DNA from: Trichosphaerium sp. ATCC 40318
Lineage: Eukaryota > Discosea > Flabellinia > Trichosidae
NCBI GenBank assembly: GCA_038496445.1
Contig: JALMLS010000130.1
Location: 62,001 to 126,000, forward strand
Length of the DNA: 64,000 nt
Direction: 5' to 3'
Part shown: positions 1-11,644 of the stretch, piece after piece
Layout of the letters: the number at the start of each line of letters is the position of its first letter
How positions within the stretch are numbered: the first letter of the stretch is position 1
Notes under the pieces: generated by a model
What the model was told of the DNA's origin: nothing
Databases searched by the model: none
Seen by the model: the letters and a program-made list of their open reading frames with translations, nothing else
Position numbers and translations under genes: made by a program

Positions 1-869
1 ACAAGACATGTCCCGGAATCTTGTCCTAAACGCTTGTTAAACGCTAAACAAAAGGCCAAATTCAGCCTCATCATACCTGTTGGCGCGATGAACCTTGTAA
101 TGCTTAACACAGCGCCAACCAACAGAGCAACTACTAAACCTTGCAGCGCCTGTTTCATTATTGATTTTGGAGTTTTTAAACTTTTAGTTTGTAACTTAAC
201 AAATTTTTTGAAAATTTTTGCCAGTGTTGTCTAGAGGTGGGCGTTTAACGGCTGTACCCGGATAAATGTCTGCAGTAGGAACTGTTTACGTGTTTGTAAG
301 GAGAAACTGTCAGAAAGTACAAATGTGACGTGTGAGACAAGTTAGCCAAAATTCGTATTTTGGTACGAGCTACTGTTCGTAGCTGGAGCTAGATTATCTA
401 ATATTGCTATCGACATAGGCTTAAGAGTTTTATTTAACACTGTAACCCAAGTGAAATATGTACTTTCAAAAATTGCAATATTTTAAAAAGAAAAGTACCA
501 ACCTCCTCTTTTTTTATTGCTCTACAAGGAGCATAGAGTCTGAAAAAGGGTTCAAAATTTTGCTGTGCTTCTAGGCATAACCTCACGTTCCAACAATATA
601 ATCGACTATTAGAGCTAGTTAAAGGTAGAGAACTGAAACAAATAGTCAACGGTGGTGCCATTCAGTAAAGTGCAGTCAATGACTCTCGAATTCACAACAC
701 AGCGAGTCCACTGCAGGCGGTGTTGGGTCTTCTATTTTAGAAATAAAGGTTATGTAAATTTTGGGTTGAGGTGATTTTTGATTTATTTTGTACAGGTAGG
801 AGCCATAGAAGTACTTGACTAGTATGGCTTCATTTTTTTTCTTTTATGCGTTTTTACTTTCTGGTTTTT
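1..869. other. Intergenic region at left edge
   Basis: No supportable gene was seen here. Short open frames on both strands lack introns, domains or plausible starts. The stretch at about 395-460 is a diverged copy of the repeat called A here (see the separate entry). Position 870 is the stop codon of the condensin gene on the minus strand. Confidence 0.5.
395..460 (+). repeat. Diverged partial copy of dispersed repeat A
   Basis: The core TATTTAACACTGTA with flanking 'gcttaa' upstream and 'cccaagtg' downstream matches the end of repeat A at about 8275-8345 (inverted) and 31375-31440. Similarity is clear over about 60 bp and fades downstream. The three copies in one window mark a dispersed repeat family, probably the relic of a mobile element. 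Confidence 0.55.
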
Positions 870-3800
870 TTATGATACATCTTGTGCTAATGAAAGTGTA
901 TCATCAGATGTTTGTGTTATACTTAGACACTTCTCATTAGCAAGATGCAATAAGCATATAAAGCAATATTGTACAGAAGCATCTTTATGCTTCTTTTGCA
1001 TCTTATCACTGAATCCAGCAAGAACATTCTTAAAATCAACAGGGTTTTCATTTTCTTCATCCTCATCGCTTTCATCAGTATCTTTATCCTAAAGCAAGAA
1101 AATATTGAGAATCATTAAAAGAACAAGCAGTTTAAACGTTAAAATGTGCAACAAGAAGAAAAGGGAACTGCAGTTGTAGAAATTAAAAAAAAACCAAAAA
1201 ATAAAGACTCTCGACTTTTTTCTTCAAGCTTGTGACGGCGTTTCTATACCTGTATTGATAGCTTGGTAAAACTCTTCCATATATCGCTTTTCAAAGCTTT
1301 AACATCTACACGCTTAGCAACAGTAGCATAGCTAATTGTATTCTCTCCTTTTGGTAAATCAGCAGCCTTTGGAAATAGTTAGAAAAAAATTATCCAAAAA
1401 ACAAAAAAAAGACTTGGCTAAAGTGTCGATCCAAAAAATAATATATAACACTGTACAAAATAATAGAGAAAAATCTGTAAATAAACACCATTGATCATGT
1501 GAATGATCAAGTAAGTTACTGCATAATGCAGAACGGGATTTTTTTTGAAACAAAAAAGTGACACAAAGAACGTTTTCGCCGAAAGCTACCTCTTCAAAAG
1601 CGAGCTGTGCTGTGAAATCTACTTGTGGACCATCAACATCGTCCATATCTAATCCACCAACACCACTATCTTGTTGTACAATATCCATCCACTCTTCAGG
1701 CTCAGCATCAACAGCACCATCAGGTGCTTCAGCAGCAGCTGTTAACTTTTTTCTTTTTTTGTGAGATGATATACGCCAATTGGGCTTATTAAATAATTGT
1801 GATAGCATAGAAATATCGTATTTAACATCAGGAGGTAGTAAAAGTTTTGACGATTCTCTTTCATTTTTTTCAAGAATTGACTTTGACAAGACAGTTGAGT
1901 AATTACCAGCCTTCTGGAACATCTTCTCGAACTCCTACAAGCGGGAAAATGTGTTAAAGAGTAAACCAAACATCAATACATAGAAAGCCACAACGAAAAA
2001 AGAAAAGAAAAAAAGTGTAGAAGCAGAATGGTGAAGATGTTTTTTTTTGGTTCTCCAAGAAAAAGTACCTTATCAATTGGTTTCGAGAAATCGATCAAAA
2101 AAGCTTCCTTCTTACGCCTAGCACGTTTCTTTGGTTTCTCGTCTTCTTCATTATCACCAGCAGCAGCGTTTTCTTTATTAGCAGTACTTGGATTTTCTAA
2201 CAAGACAGATAAGTATTACAAACAACAAAGGCATAATAAATAATACAAAAAAAATAAAAGAATCAAGTTCGGTGCTTGGACGCGCCGGTGACACTTTTCA
2301 GGTTCTCTGTTTTGATAATAGGAACCTTTGGTTTTGAAGGTATACACTAATAAATCGAGAATAAAGAAGTAGCATACCTTTAGGTTTTTGAAACTTCCAA
2401 TGGTTTGGACCTGCCCAGTTTTGAAGCAACTTTGAATCAAAGTAGTTATAATCATCACCACCTTGTTTCATTAATCCAAACATGGCTTGCATATCACCTT
2501 CAACACCCTTTGTACACAAGAAAAGTAAGTTTAAACGAAAACACATAAAAGCAAGTGAAAAAAAAATCCAAAGGACTTACAGATGAATCTTTTTGTGGTG
2601 TTGCTACTAAAGGAAATACTTCACCTGCAATAGCTTCTTCAAGCTGTTGCTCAGCAACGTTTATACTTGAATCAATGTTCATATCACTATTTTGGCTAAT
2701 TGTTAGTTATACTGTTGTTACTAGGAAGTTGTTATTTACCCGAGTTCAAAGTCGATTTCTGGCATTGCTTCAAGTTGATCAAGATCTTCCATCTCTACTA
2801 TATCATCATCTGGTGCTTCACCAGTGATTTTAAAGTTATCATAAATAGAACAAAGGGTCTTATTATTTACTTCTTCAAGATCACCAAGCATATCTACAAA
2901 AGAAAGGAAAATGTAAGTACAGAAAACCAAAAAACAAAAGCACGATAAAAAAAATTGGCAAAAAAAATTTAATCAATTGGTTTAATCAACTAAACAAAAG
3001 CCGTTGAACTGACCACACAATCACTCGTTCATATGAGAAGCTATTTAGATGAAATGGAATGAATTAGGGTCATTAAAAGTAGAATAAAGGAGGTGGACAA
3101 TAGTGATTGAATTGAAAGATGTGTTTACCTATTAGCTCGCTAACATCTTGTTCAGGTACATTAGAAGCCTCTTCGTCAGCGCTAATGTCATACTGAGCAT
3201 CACTAGAATCGAATATAATTTCACATCCAGGAAAAACACAAAGTTGATTCAGAAGCAATCCTCTAGCACCACCTACAAGAAAAATAAAACAATCAGCATA
3301 AGAACTTCTTCAAATTCATTCCAGCGTTTATGTCTCGCCTTCTAAGTACCTGCATCGAAAGAAGCTGATGTTTTCCTGAACAGAGGGTCAACTGCGAAGG
3401 CTAAATGAATCTTCTTGGCGTTTATATCGGTCTCGTTCGTGACTAGTGTATTTACGGCTTTTTCGGCACGCTAAGTATAATGTCAGTGTATAAACTCGTG
3501 TAATACAAGGTTTCGTACTGGCTTTCTCGGCCTGTCAGTCGCCTGTTCAGCTTTTTTATTTTGTTTTTCTTCCTCCGCTTGGTTCATGACACCCAGCATC
3601 TATGTAGGGTTACAACGTGATGATTTTAATGGCGGGTAAACAGCCAATTTCAAAACATAAAAATGCTAACCTTGTACGCGTCAGTGTGTACAGAATCAAC
3701 TCTGTACGAGTATATTTTAATAGAGGCATCTAATGTAGCAGAAGCGACCTAATTGACATTTAAAATTTGAAATCTACAATTTTGTTATAATCGCCTCTAC

Positions 3801-4261
3801 GTGCCTGAAAGTTTGTGCCGACGCGTTCTTGGTCTTGTTCTGTAGTCTCATTCTCAATAATGTCATCGAGGTTGTCAATTAACCGCAAACTCCAAGTATT
3901 TTTTGCATTAATTTTCTAGAGGTTATAAGGCATCGCATACCACTTTTTTACGCACGTTAGCCGCTGACAGATGTACAATATCCCTGTATAGCTCAGATAA
4001 CTGAGCTTGTGATAATTTGACTTTAGGGCGCTTTGTTGGTGTCCCTGGATCGCCTTGAGATGATAGACGTCTACGAAGTGGACTTGGAAGATCAACATTT
4101 CCTGGTACTTTGAAAGTTGATTTTTTTCGTTTTTTACGCTGCCTTCGCTCTGCCTCGTCATCGTTTTGAGGTATTATTTCTTCAATTTCGTCATCAGCTG
4201 TTGCCTTTTTTTTTTGAGACCAAGTAGATAAGCGCCGTTTCTTCGATCTTTTAGACGACAT
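870..4261 (-). CDS. CAPH: Condensin complex subunit 2 (CAP-H / Barren, kleisin)
   Basis: This is the kleisin subunit of condensin, which bridges the SMC2-SMC4 ATPase heads and binds the HEAT subunits to compact mitotic chromosomes. About ten exons read on the minus strand. The N-terminus is lysine/arginine-rich (MSSKRSKKRRLSTW), as in CAP-H. The conserved kleisin N-terminal region follows, including VASATLDASIKIYSYRVDSV, then a block around 3300-3400 with the family-like FRKTSASFDAGGARGLLLNQ. Acidic stretches with NWAGPNHWKF and ISMLSQLFNKP come next. The C-terminal winged-helix region contains KRVDVKALKSDIW, close to the diagnostic Barren C-terminal motif. The last exon ends in an acidic patch and a short tail. 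The start is the first ATG after an upstream gap, and the Kir-like gene diverges from it only 74 bp away, so the two probably share a promoter region. Confidence 0.9.
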
Positions 4262-4335
4262 GGCACTACAGTGCTTTAACCGCCAAGTTTTTTAAGTTTC
4301 GATCAAAAACTTAAGTTGAGCAGTCTTTAAGCCAC

Positions 4336-5479
4336 ATGTCCAACGTGACCTTTAAAGGAGTAAAACAGGACGCTGGAGATGTATATTACCATTTTTTAAA
4401 GTGTAATACAATTTCCGTGATTATTGCTTAAATAAACCTTCGTTTAGTGTCTTGGATTTCACTCCTCGCGTATGTGTTTGTGTTGGCGGTGTTTGTTTCA
4501 GTTTTATTTGGTATCGCTTTCTGCGTACGTACTGATTACATCAATTTAATCTTACAGCATAACAGATAGTACAAGGCGTAGATTTTCCTATTTTGGATGG
4601 CGCTGAGCCAACTACCGCAGATTACCTATTTCACAGGTAACTGTCAGCGTCACTGATCTCTACTATAACACGCCTGTAGCTTTTATATATTTTCAGCGAT
4701 GGGAAGCGATGCAACGAATGTCACCACTTCATCTAAGCTGCTAGGCAGCATAACTCATATGTTCGGTGTTGTGTTACTAGCTCTGTTAATAGGTACAACC
4801 AACTATAAGACATAAAGCCATAAGACATGTGATAGGTGTCATTTACAGCAAGTTTGCAATACCTAAAAGTAGAATTTTATTCTGTAATTACGCAATCATT
4901 TCTGGTAAAGAGAAGAGACACCTCCATTTAAGAGTTACGAATCAACGTGATAATACTATTCTGGATCCTCAGGTTAAGATATCTGTATCAATTCTTAATC
5001 GCAGTGGGGCACCAGTACGTTAAATACAAAGCCAAAGCATTTCTGACATTGCAATTTAAGGGCAAAGAAATGGTTGATTTGACACTTCTCAGAGATAGTT
5101 CGCCGATAATGCCGTTTGTTTGGACACTATCAGTAAGTTAGTTACACGGAATCTCTAAATAACTGGTCCTCATTGGCCACTCTTGATACCAAGACTAGTA
5201 TCATTGTTCTTTTGATATTTCTTTTACATTTTTTCACAGCCTCCTTAGCACCCTATCACTCCAGATAGTCCTTTTCATGATATACGAACTCCAGAGGACC
5301 TAGAAAAAACAGATTGCTTTCTTTGTGTTCTATTGACAGGTGTAGATGGAACGTACTTTGAGCAACTGTATGCTTACAAACAATATGACTCAAGTCACAT
5401 TGTATTTGACAAAGATTTTCGTAATACAGTTGAAAGAATGAACGATAACACTTGGTGCATTAATTTAGGTGCGCCTTAA
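4336..5479 (+). CDS. Inward-rectifier (Kir/KirBac-type) potassium channel homologue with a non-canonical pore
   Basis: The protein begins MSNVTFKGVKQDAG and, after splicing at a GTAATA donor (about 4394), reads DVYYHFLKLSW followed by a hydrophobic first membrane helix (about 4453-4512). This matches the slide helix and TM1 of KirBac channels. The second helix reads SITHMFGVVLLALLIG and continues into IYSKFAIPKSRILFC. The whole cytoplasmic immunoglobulin-like domain is recognisable: AIISGKEKRHLHLRV, LTLLRDSSPIMPFVWTLSHP, PDSPFHDIRTPEDL and LLTGVDGTYFEQLYAYKQY. It stops shortly after the TWCINL strand. No TxGYG selectivity filter can be read in any splice arrangement tried: the pore segment reads either YFTAMGSDATNV or DYLFHSDATNV. 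Family membership is well supported; K+ conduction is doubtful. Confidence 0.8.
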
Positions 5480-6094
5480 ATATTTTTGCATCACGTTTCA
5501 AACATACTAATCGGACACAGAGCACTTCCACCAACTCGTTGACTTGTAAATGAATTGACTTTTTTTGAATAAATGTGCATCTCACAAATGGTTTTTGACA
5601 TGTACTACCACAATAGTTGTGGTTGTAAACCATACGTCACCTTTTGTATCTCACTGTGTGAACTCTCCTTTTAGTTTGGCACCAACATACAACTAAGCAA
5701 CGTTTCAATTGAACCTTAATTTGTTCATGCCATGCCATGTCTTGTACTTCAAGCTCACCGCCCACATAATAGTGGTTCGTTCAATCCACAGATGTTCCAC
5801 ACCTTGAACTCTCCTTCAAGTGTTCTATTTACATAATTACATTGCACCTACATGAGTGCTCCTTTTAGATTCTCTGTTTATAATTGGAAAGAAGCTTGTT
5901 GCAAGATTGACGTTGCAGAAAACAGATAACACAATCCGTCTTTTGACAGACCCTGGGTTTTTATTTATTACAAGATTTTTTGAGGCTTTAGAGTGAACTT
6001 TTGCAAAAGTTATTGAAAGGTCACGACCAAAATAGACTCAGAAAACGCTTGAAAAAAAATCGCTTACAGCATCTTACTACGTACAGACCTGCCT
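5480..6094. other. Intergenic region
   Basis: AT-rich sequence between the Kir-like gene and the RCC1 gene, which read in the same direction. No open frame longer than about 40 codons with coding character, no RNA gene and no repeat were recognised. Confidence 0.5.
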
Positions 6095-7801
6095 ATGGCT
6101 GAACTCCAATCAAAGCAAGTTAATTTACAACATAAAAACTACCTGGCCGTTGGTTCAGTTCACTCCATCGCAATCGCAGACGATGGCTACGTTTATTCGT
6201 GGGGAGGAAACGGATATCACCAGTTAGGTAATACGCACAAAGAAGAGGTGTATACTGCGCGCCCAATCGAGGGTCTCCAAAATATCGCTTGTGTTGCTGC
6301 TGGTATACGCCGGAACCTTGCGGTTGATGAAAATGGATCTGTGTACACGTGGGGCGGTACTTGCATATCACTAACCCAAAGCCAACACGTGTTCTAAGTC
6401 TTACTCGAATAACGCAAGTAAGTGCTTGTATCATTTGTATGGCTTTATCCGAATCGGGTTACGTGTACTCTTGGGGAGACGGACAGTCGCCAACACTTAT
6501 TTCAAACCTTGAGAATGTTTCTAAAATTCAAACCAATCACTTTATGAGTGGAGCAGTTACAACCACAGGACATGTTTTCCTGTGGGGAACAACAACAAGT
6601 GAAGAAAAAGATAACAAATTATTCTTAAAACCAAATAAGATATCACGTGTCCCACAAATTGAAGATGCCATTGATATTGCCATTGGTACGTATCATGTAT
6701 TAGTTCTCATCAGATCAAAGAGGGTGGTTTCATTTGGATACAACGATAGTGGTTGTCTTGGGTTGGGAGAAGATAATAAGTATGGGTATGGTGTCATCAC
6801 TGAACTAAATGAGATAAAATCTATACATTGTGGTGATAAATCCTCTTTTGCCATTGACCATCAAGGATTCTTGTATGGCTGGGAGGTAGTTAACTGGATA
6901 GAACCGTTTTCAGGTTGGGGTGAAGGTAGACATCTTGATAACTTTACATCAAACAAGCCTGTAAAAATACATGGAAAGTATGTCGAGATTGCTACTAATA
7001 ATTGCCATTATATGGCTATTCGTGACGATTTTTCTCTGATCACGGGTGGCGACAATACGTTTGGAGAAGCAAATCCACAGACTTTGACATTCAAACAACT
7101 TAAGGTGCAATTGTTTGATTTCATTTGTCGTATACTTATCTATTGTTTAGTTGCCTGAACATCAATCCAACGGTGTATCAACAATTAGTAACAAAGAATT
7201 GAAAGAAGATCCAAAAGAAAAGTACTCGACCAAAGAGTTGATTGATACAGCACTTGAATACACAAAGTTTGGTGATATTCCCGAACACCTAGACATCATT
7301 CAAAGCGCACTTGAAGACTTAGAAATACCGCAAAATCAAGTTAAATACTCAAACAAGGTACATTTGCATAACAAACAGGATTCTAATCTAAATTTCATAG
7401 TCCAGTGAACAAAGAGGTGATATTCCAACTGAAGAAGGTATGTTCTTACCTCAGCAATCATGGATAACTAAGCCTAATATTTCTGTTGTCGACGCTAAGG
7501 TACACTATACTTCTAAAAGCTTTTTACTAATTTGGTTAAGCTGCAATTCTCTCAACCACGTAACAATCAATCTATTCCTTCTATCCCTGTGTTACAGCCC
7601 CAAAGCGAAGCAACCAATTGGGAGTCAATACTACGGAAAGTGGGAATTGCGAATGAACGAGCAGAAGAGCTTGGATCTTTGATGACTATGGCTGCTATTA
7701 TACCTAGTGAAATTGCTCCAGATGTTTTAAAAGAGCTTGGGTTCAATGTGATCGAACGCATTAAAGTCATCAAAGCAAAAAAAAACAAGGTATTATTATA
7801 A
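6095..7801 (+). CDS. RCC1-repeat (regulator of chromosome condensation-like) protein with C-terminal helical extension
   Basis: RCC1 repeats form a seven-bladed beta-propeller used for protein-protein interaction or guanine-nucleotide exchange. The repeats are clear: DDGYVYSWGGNGYHQLG, DENGSVYTWGG, ESGYVYSWGDG, TTGHVFLWG, RSKRVVSFGYNDSGCLGLG and DHQGFLYGWE. A later blade ends in the degenerate SLITGGDNTFGEANP. After about 7150 the protein leaves the propeller and becomes Glu/Lys-rich. A final helical block contains SEATNWESILRKVGIANERA and MAAIIPSEIAPDVLKELGF, which resembles a SAM-like fold. Introns lie in the 3' half (about 7106-7154, 7356-7404 and 7440-7530). Near 6355-6395 the frame changes by one base without a convincing GT-AG intron; this may be a frameshift or an intron that drops one strand. 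No function beyond the fold can be assigned. Confidence 0.75.
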
Positions 7802-8345
7802 CAAAAATAAATATCTGAGTTCATGCCGATACTCCCATTTTGTATCTTACAACGAGAAATCTTAAGTTCTTTCCAAGGGTACTTGCCTCAGAATATCTAC
7901 AGACTTTTGTATCGATATTTTTTTTCTTCAATTGACCATAAGAACCAAAGCCGGATGCTGGTTAATGCCGGTGAAACAGCCAGCATCAAGGAACATAGAA
8001 GCCGGCCATTCAGCCGGTAATGTGGTACAAACAATAGGTAAATGAATGTGGTGATTATACCAACTTACCAACCATTCATGAGAACAGCATGTTCTGCCCA
8101 GTACCACCCTAGCCTTCTTTAAGCCTAGAGGCATTGTACTGGTGGTATAACCAGCTTTAGATATCACCAGAGTGTGTTCAAGCAGAAATTTAACTAATTT
8201 CCTGATTAGGTTTTAAAACTCAGGCATTTCTGACTCTAATTTATTGTGCGTTTACACAGTTGTTTTAAACTTTTATACTTTTCACACTTGGTACAGTGTT
8301 AAATAAAGCGTTTAGGCCCTTGCGGAACGCTAAATAATATAGCTC
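7786..8345 (-). repeat. Repeat A, left copy (inverted relative to 31375-31810)
   Basis: When reverse-complemented, this segment aligns with 31375-31810 at high identity by eye, including the stretches at 8035-8175 and 8275-8345. The left copy has an extra block of about 100 bp at 7930-8020. Within it, 'gatgctgg' and 'ccagcatc' form an inverted repeat, so this looks like a small nested insertion. The left edge of the similarity overlaps the last codons of the RCC1 gene. A minus-strand open frame (7928-8167) shares most of its residues with the frame in the other copy, including KKARVV, NHHIHLPIVCTTLPAE and GYTTS. Confidence 0.75.
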
Positions 8346-8375
8346 TAATGAGTTTATGTGAGAATGTTTGTTGGT

Positions 8376-10604
8376 TCACAAGTTTAATGTCTTTATTGAT
8401 GATTCCGTTTTTGACTCAAGCATTGCTATTGTCTTTTCTTGCATATCTCTCTTTTTTCTTATTGCTGTGACATGCAGAAAGCTTATACAAGCAAGTTGTA
8501 GCCAAAAAGCAAACATAGTAATGATTGCAGCAGGAATAGTGTCAATTACAGTTACCAGTAAAGCTGGAATTATAGGAGATAAGGTAAATAACACACCACT
8601 TATCATCAGCTGTATAGACATCTAATAAATATGTCAAAAAAACCCCTTTAAAACATGTCAAAAAAACCTAAAAAGTAAACATAGAATGCTTTACAAAAAC
8701 GTTACCTTTGTGAGTACTCTAGTTTGCTCATTCTGTTCCTTTCGATTAACCATATATATTACAAAAAAAGATCCAGTAACTACCATATAAATACTTCCAG
8801 CCAGTGTAATAGACACAACTATGACAATAGACAGTATATTCAACAATGGTGAGTTGTAAAGTCCAGTTAAAATAGCAAGGGTCAAGTCCGTAACTACAAC
8901 TACTAAAATCACAAACGCCCATGCAATCAGAACCTTTGTAGTTAAATAATTTTTAACTCTGTATTGCCCTTTTCTAATATGGTGCAACATACCGTGCCTA
9001 CTCAAATAAACAACAAGATTGAATGAACTCAAGTAGGTGTCGTTGTTACGCACCAATACATTGAAGCAAGGATAGTGGTTGCAAACGAGAGTGAAGGCAT
9101 CCCAAATAAGAAGATATCATGAACAACATTTGGGAATATTCTTCGAGAGTACAGAGGATCAATAACAACATAAGTCCCTCGCACTGAGTTGTTGAGTTAG
9201 AAAATATGAAGTGGAAGCTATAAAACATACAAGTATTTGCAAAAACTTCAACGACAAGGCATAAGATAGGGAAAGATAACTCGAAATGCTTCTCTTCTTT
9301 GAACATATAGTACAGCTTTTGTGTACCTAGAAACACAACACCAAAACACAAACCACCAAATAGAATAGAGAAGAAAACCTATGGAGAGAAATAAGAATGA
9401 CAATATGTGAGAAGCTAGAAGTGTTCAGTTGTACTGTCACATCTTAATTGACAGTCTTAGTTCATGCAAATAGAGTTATACACGCACTAGAACGATTTCA
9501 TTTGTGATTTTCCAAGGGTTGTGATCTAAAATAAAGACATGAGAACAACCAACAAGAGTGAAGAAAAAACGTGTTGATCAAAAAAATCTGTATATTTAGT
9601 TACCATTAGGGAATAAGGTGACATCAAAAGTTAAGAAAGTTCCATTATTGTCCGGTATTAGTGTACTTCTTAATATCTCTGCAAGTTCTATTCCTGCCTC
9701 CACACTGGCAATACGTGGCATTTTTTTTACTGTGTTTAAACGCAAATAGTTTAGTGAACCATGCTCAACTATGTTACAAATGAGAAGGCAACCTTGGCGC
9801 AAAAACGAACAAGCAAGCACAATGAGCAAAATTAAATCTTTTCTATACAGGTACAAATAATACAGCAACAGTAGCATTTGAAAAAATAATTAATTAAACA
9901 GCGCCTCACGTGTCAGATTGGTACGCTAACCAGAACTGACAACAAAATATGTTCAAAGAATTGTTACGGGCTTATTTTTCACTTTTTTGCAGTACTTGTA
10001 AAATGTGCAGTTCTAATTTTGCTCTACCTACCTGTAATGCCACCCAGTAAAAAGAATACGATAGCAATGGCACCACTTTCCGCAATTTCTATAACGTTAT
10101 TTCCCCACTTCCAGTTCGCTCTCTCAACAGGCAACAACACGATCTTTCCAGAAATATTAGGATGTATGTAACCAACAAGAGTTCCTGCAACAGAAAGAGT
10201 TAGCGCCCTTGAACCTTACATGGGCTAAAATATTTAATAATTTCTGTCACATGAAAGGATACAATCTAGGCGCGCTGTTAGGCAACACCACACAATAAAA
10301 TAATAACACAAGTTCCCTTTTTTGTGGCGTTTTTTTAACGGTACGTATGTTTTAAACCACCATCACGTGATATTACGTTATATTTGTACCTGATATTGAT
10401 TCATGTTGTTTCCAAATATCTTTTGAGAGCCACGTGATATCAGGAGTGTCAAAAAAGACTAGAAACGTAGGCATGAGCGCATGTAACATATAAGATACTA
10501 AAAGAGTAATAATATCTAGTACGTTCTGTATTGTTGGCGTCAATTAAAACAAGCGCATCACAGCCAACTATAATGACAAGTACTATAGCTACTACTTGCC
10601 ACAT
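8376..10604 (-). CDS. Multi-pass membrane protein with an N-terminal protease-associated (PA) domain
   Basis: It starts with a signal peptide (MWQVVAIVLVIIVGCDA). A lumenal or extracellular part follows, with GKIVLLPVERANWKWGNN, EIAESGAIAIVFFLLGG and MPRIASVEAGIELAEIL. Together these match the PA domain pattern of a KIVL-type strand, a basic-aromatic segment, an AGA-type turn and a late IPxxxI-type strand. From about 9350 down to 8376 there are about seven hydrophobic segments, among them LCFGVVFLGTQ, FPILCLVVEVF, VLIAWAFVILVVVV, LLNILSIVIVV and VLFTLSPIIPALLV. The tail is short and charged (KKRDMQEKTIAMLESKTES). Seven membrane spans behind a PA domain suggest a receptor or intramembrane protein, but no presenilin-type YD/GxGD motif was seen. 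Many short introns are present. The stop is TGA at 8376-8378. Confidence 0.6.
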
Positions 10605-11369
10605 GAAGGGACCTGTGTTAGCCGTGTCTTTCAAGTCAAAACAGTTATATATAATTCGGTTTTCATTCCCTTCACGGAAACTTCAAGCCATGTTGACAAC
10701 AGAGCAAACCACAATTTGGTGTTCTAAAAACAGAGTTACTAATGAGTTTAGATTACGAATTACAAAAAAGTAAAACACTTGTTTGAGAGACTTCTTTGTA
10801 CAACCCCCAGATCTTAAATCAAGAGGATGCTTACTTTATTACGTAGTACTCATGTGAAGCCACAATTCTTTGTAAAAAAAAACAGTTGTATGAGTCTTAT
10901 TTAAAGGCCTTAAACTAACACCATTGAGCTTTTCTTCTTTGCTTGTTTACACTTTTGTTATCTCAATAGTTGTCGTTTGATACACTGAGGATGGAATTCA
11001 TTGGTTAATCTTGAAAGACTCGACCATTACCCCAAAGACATTTTTTGGAAAACTAAAAATTTGGCAGTTTTTTTATCATCATGCTGCTGTTAGTAATTTG
11101 TTATTACAATTTCTTTGGCGTGTGCGAAATAGACGACTACAAGGGTGTATAATTTGTGATTTTGAGAACAGGCAGTGTTCTTGGTGGGCTTGGTTCGTTC
11201 CATGAAGAATGTGGGGGAAATGTGTTTTATTGGACTGAAAGCGGAGCACAAAGAGCTCTACAAAAATATTTTTGAATACTATACACTATCTGATGATACA
11301 AACAAGATAGTAGTATAGCCATTACAGAATTACAATCAGGTGGCAAACATAGTTGTACTGCTGTATTGT
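10605..11369. other. Intergenic region with no clear gene
   Basis: Short frames exist on both strands (for example plus 11011-11205), but none shows a domain, a consistent intron pattern or a good start. On the minus strand some codon-like runs continue downstream from the AAA ATPase remnant at 11370-11576, so part of this stretch may be decayed gene. Confidence 0.4.
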
Positions 11370-11576
11370 TCAAAACTCGAAATTTGGCCCTTTTTGGCAG
11401 TTTGTTGTTGGTCGCCATGCCCACCTGTGTCTAGTGCGTTTACGTAGGTTAAACGGGCTCATAATGTACACTACACCATATTCACTAATTTCACCAGCTA
11501 TATCATTAGCCATATACAATATACTTTTACCACATCCGGGTGGTCCAGTAAGTAGGAGACCTAAAGAAGAGCACAT
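11370..11576 (-). pseudogene. Fragment of an AAA-type ATPase (Walker A)
   Basis: The minus-strand frame contains LLLTGPPGCGKS, a textbook Walker A P-loop in the hydrophobic context typical of AAA ATPases (CDC48/katanin/Pex1-like). ILYMANDIAGE follows. No Walker B, sensor or arginine-finger motif could be found downstream and there is no start upstream. It therefore looks like a captured or decayed exon. It lies immediately beside repeat B, so it may have arrived or been broken during the same rearrangement. An exon of an unrecognised longer gene cannot be excluded. Confidence 0.5.
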
Positions 11577-11644
11577 TTGTGAAAAAAAAAGAAAAAGAAA
11601 AGGAAGTAACCCTGGTGTTTATTGGATGTTTGTCCACAAGTAAC

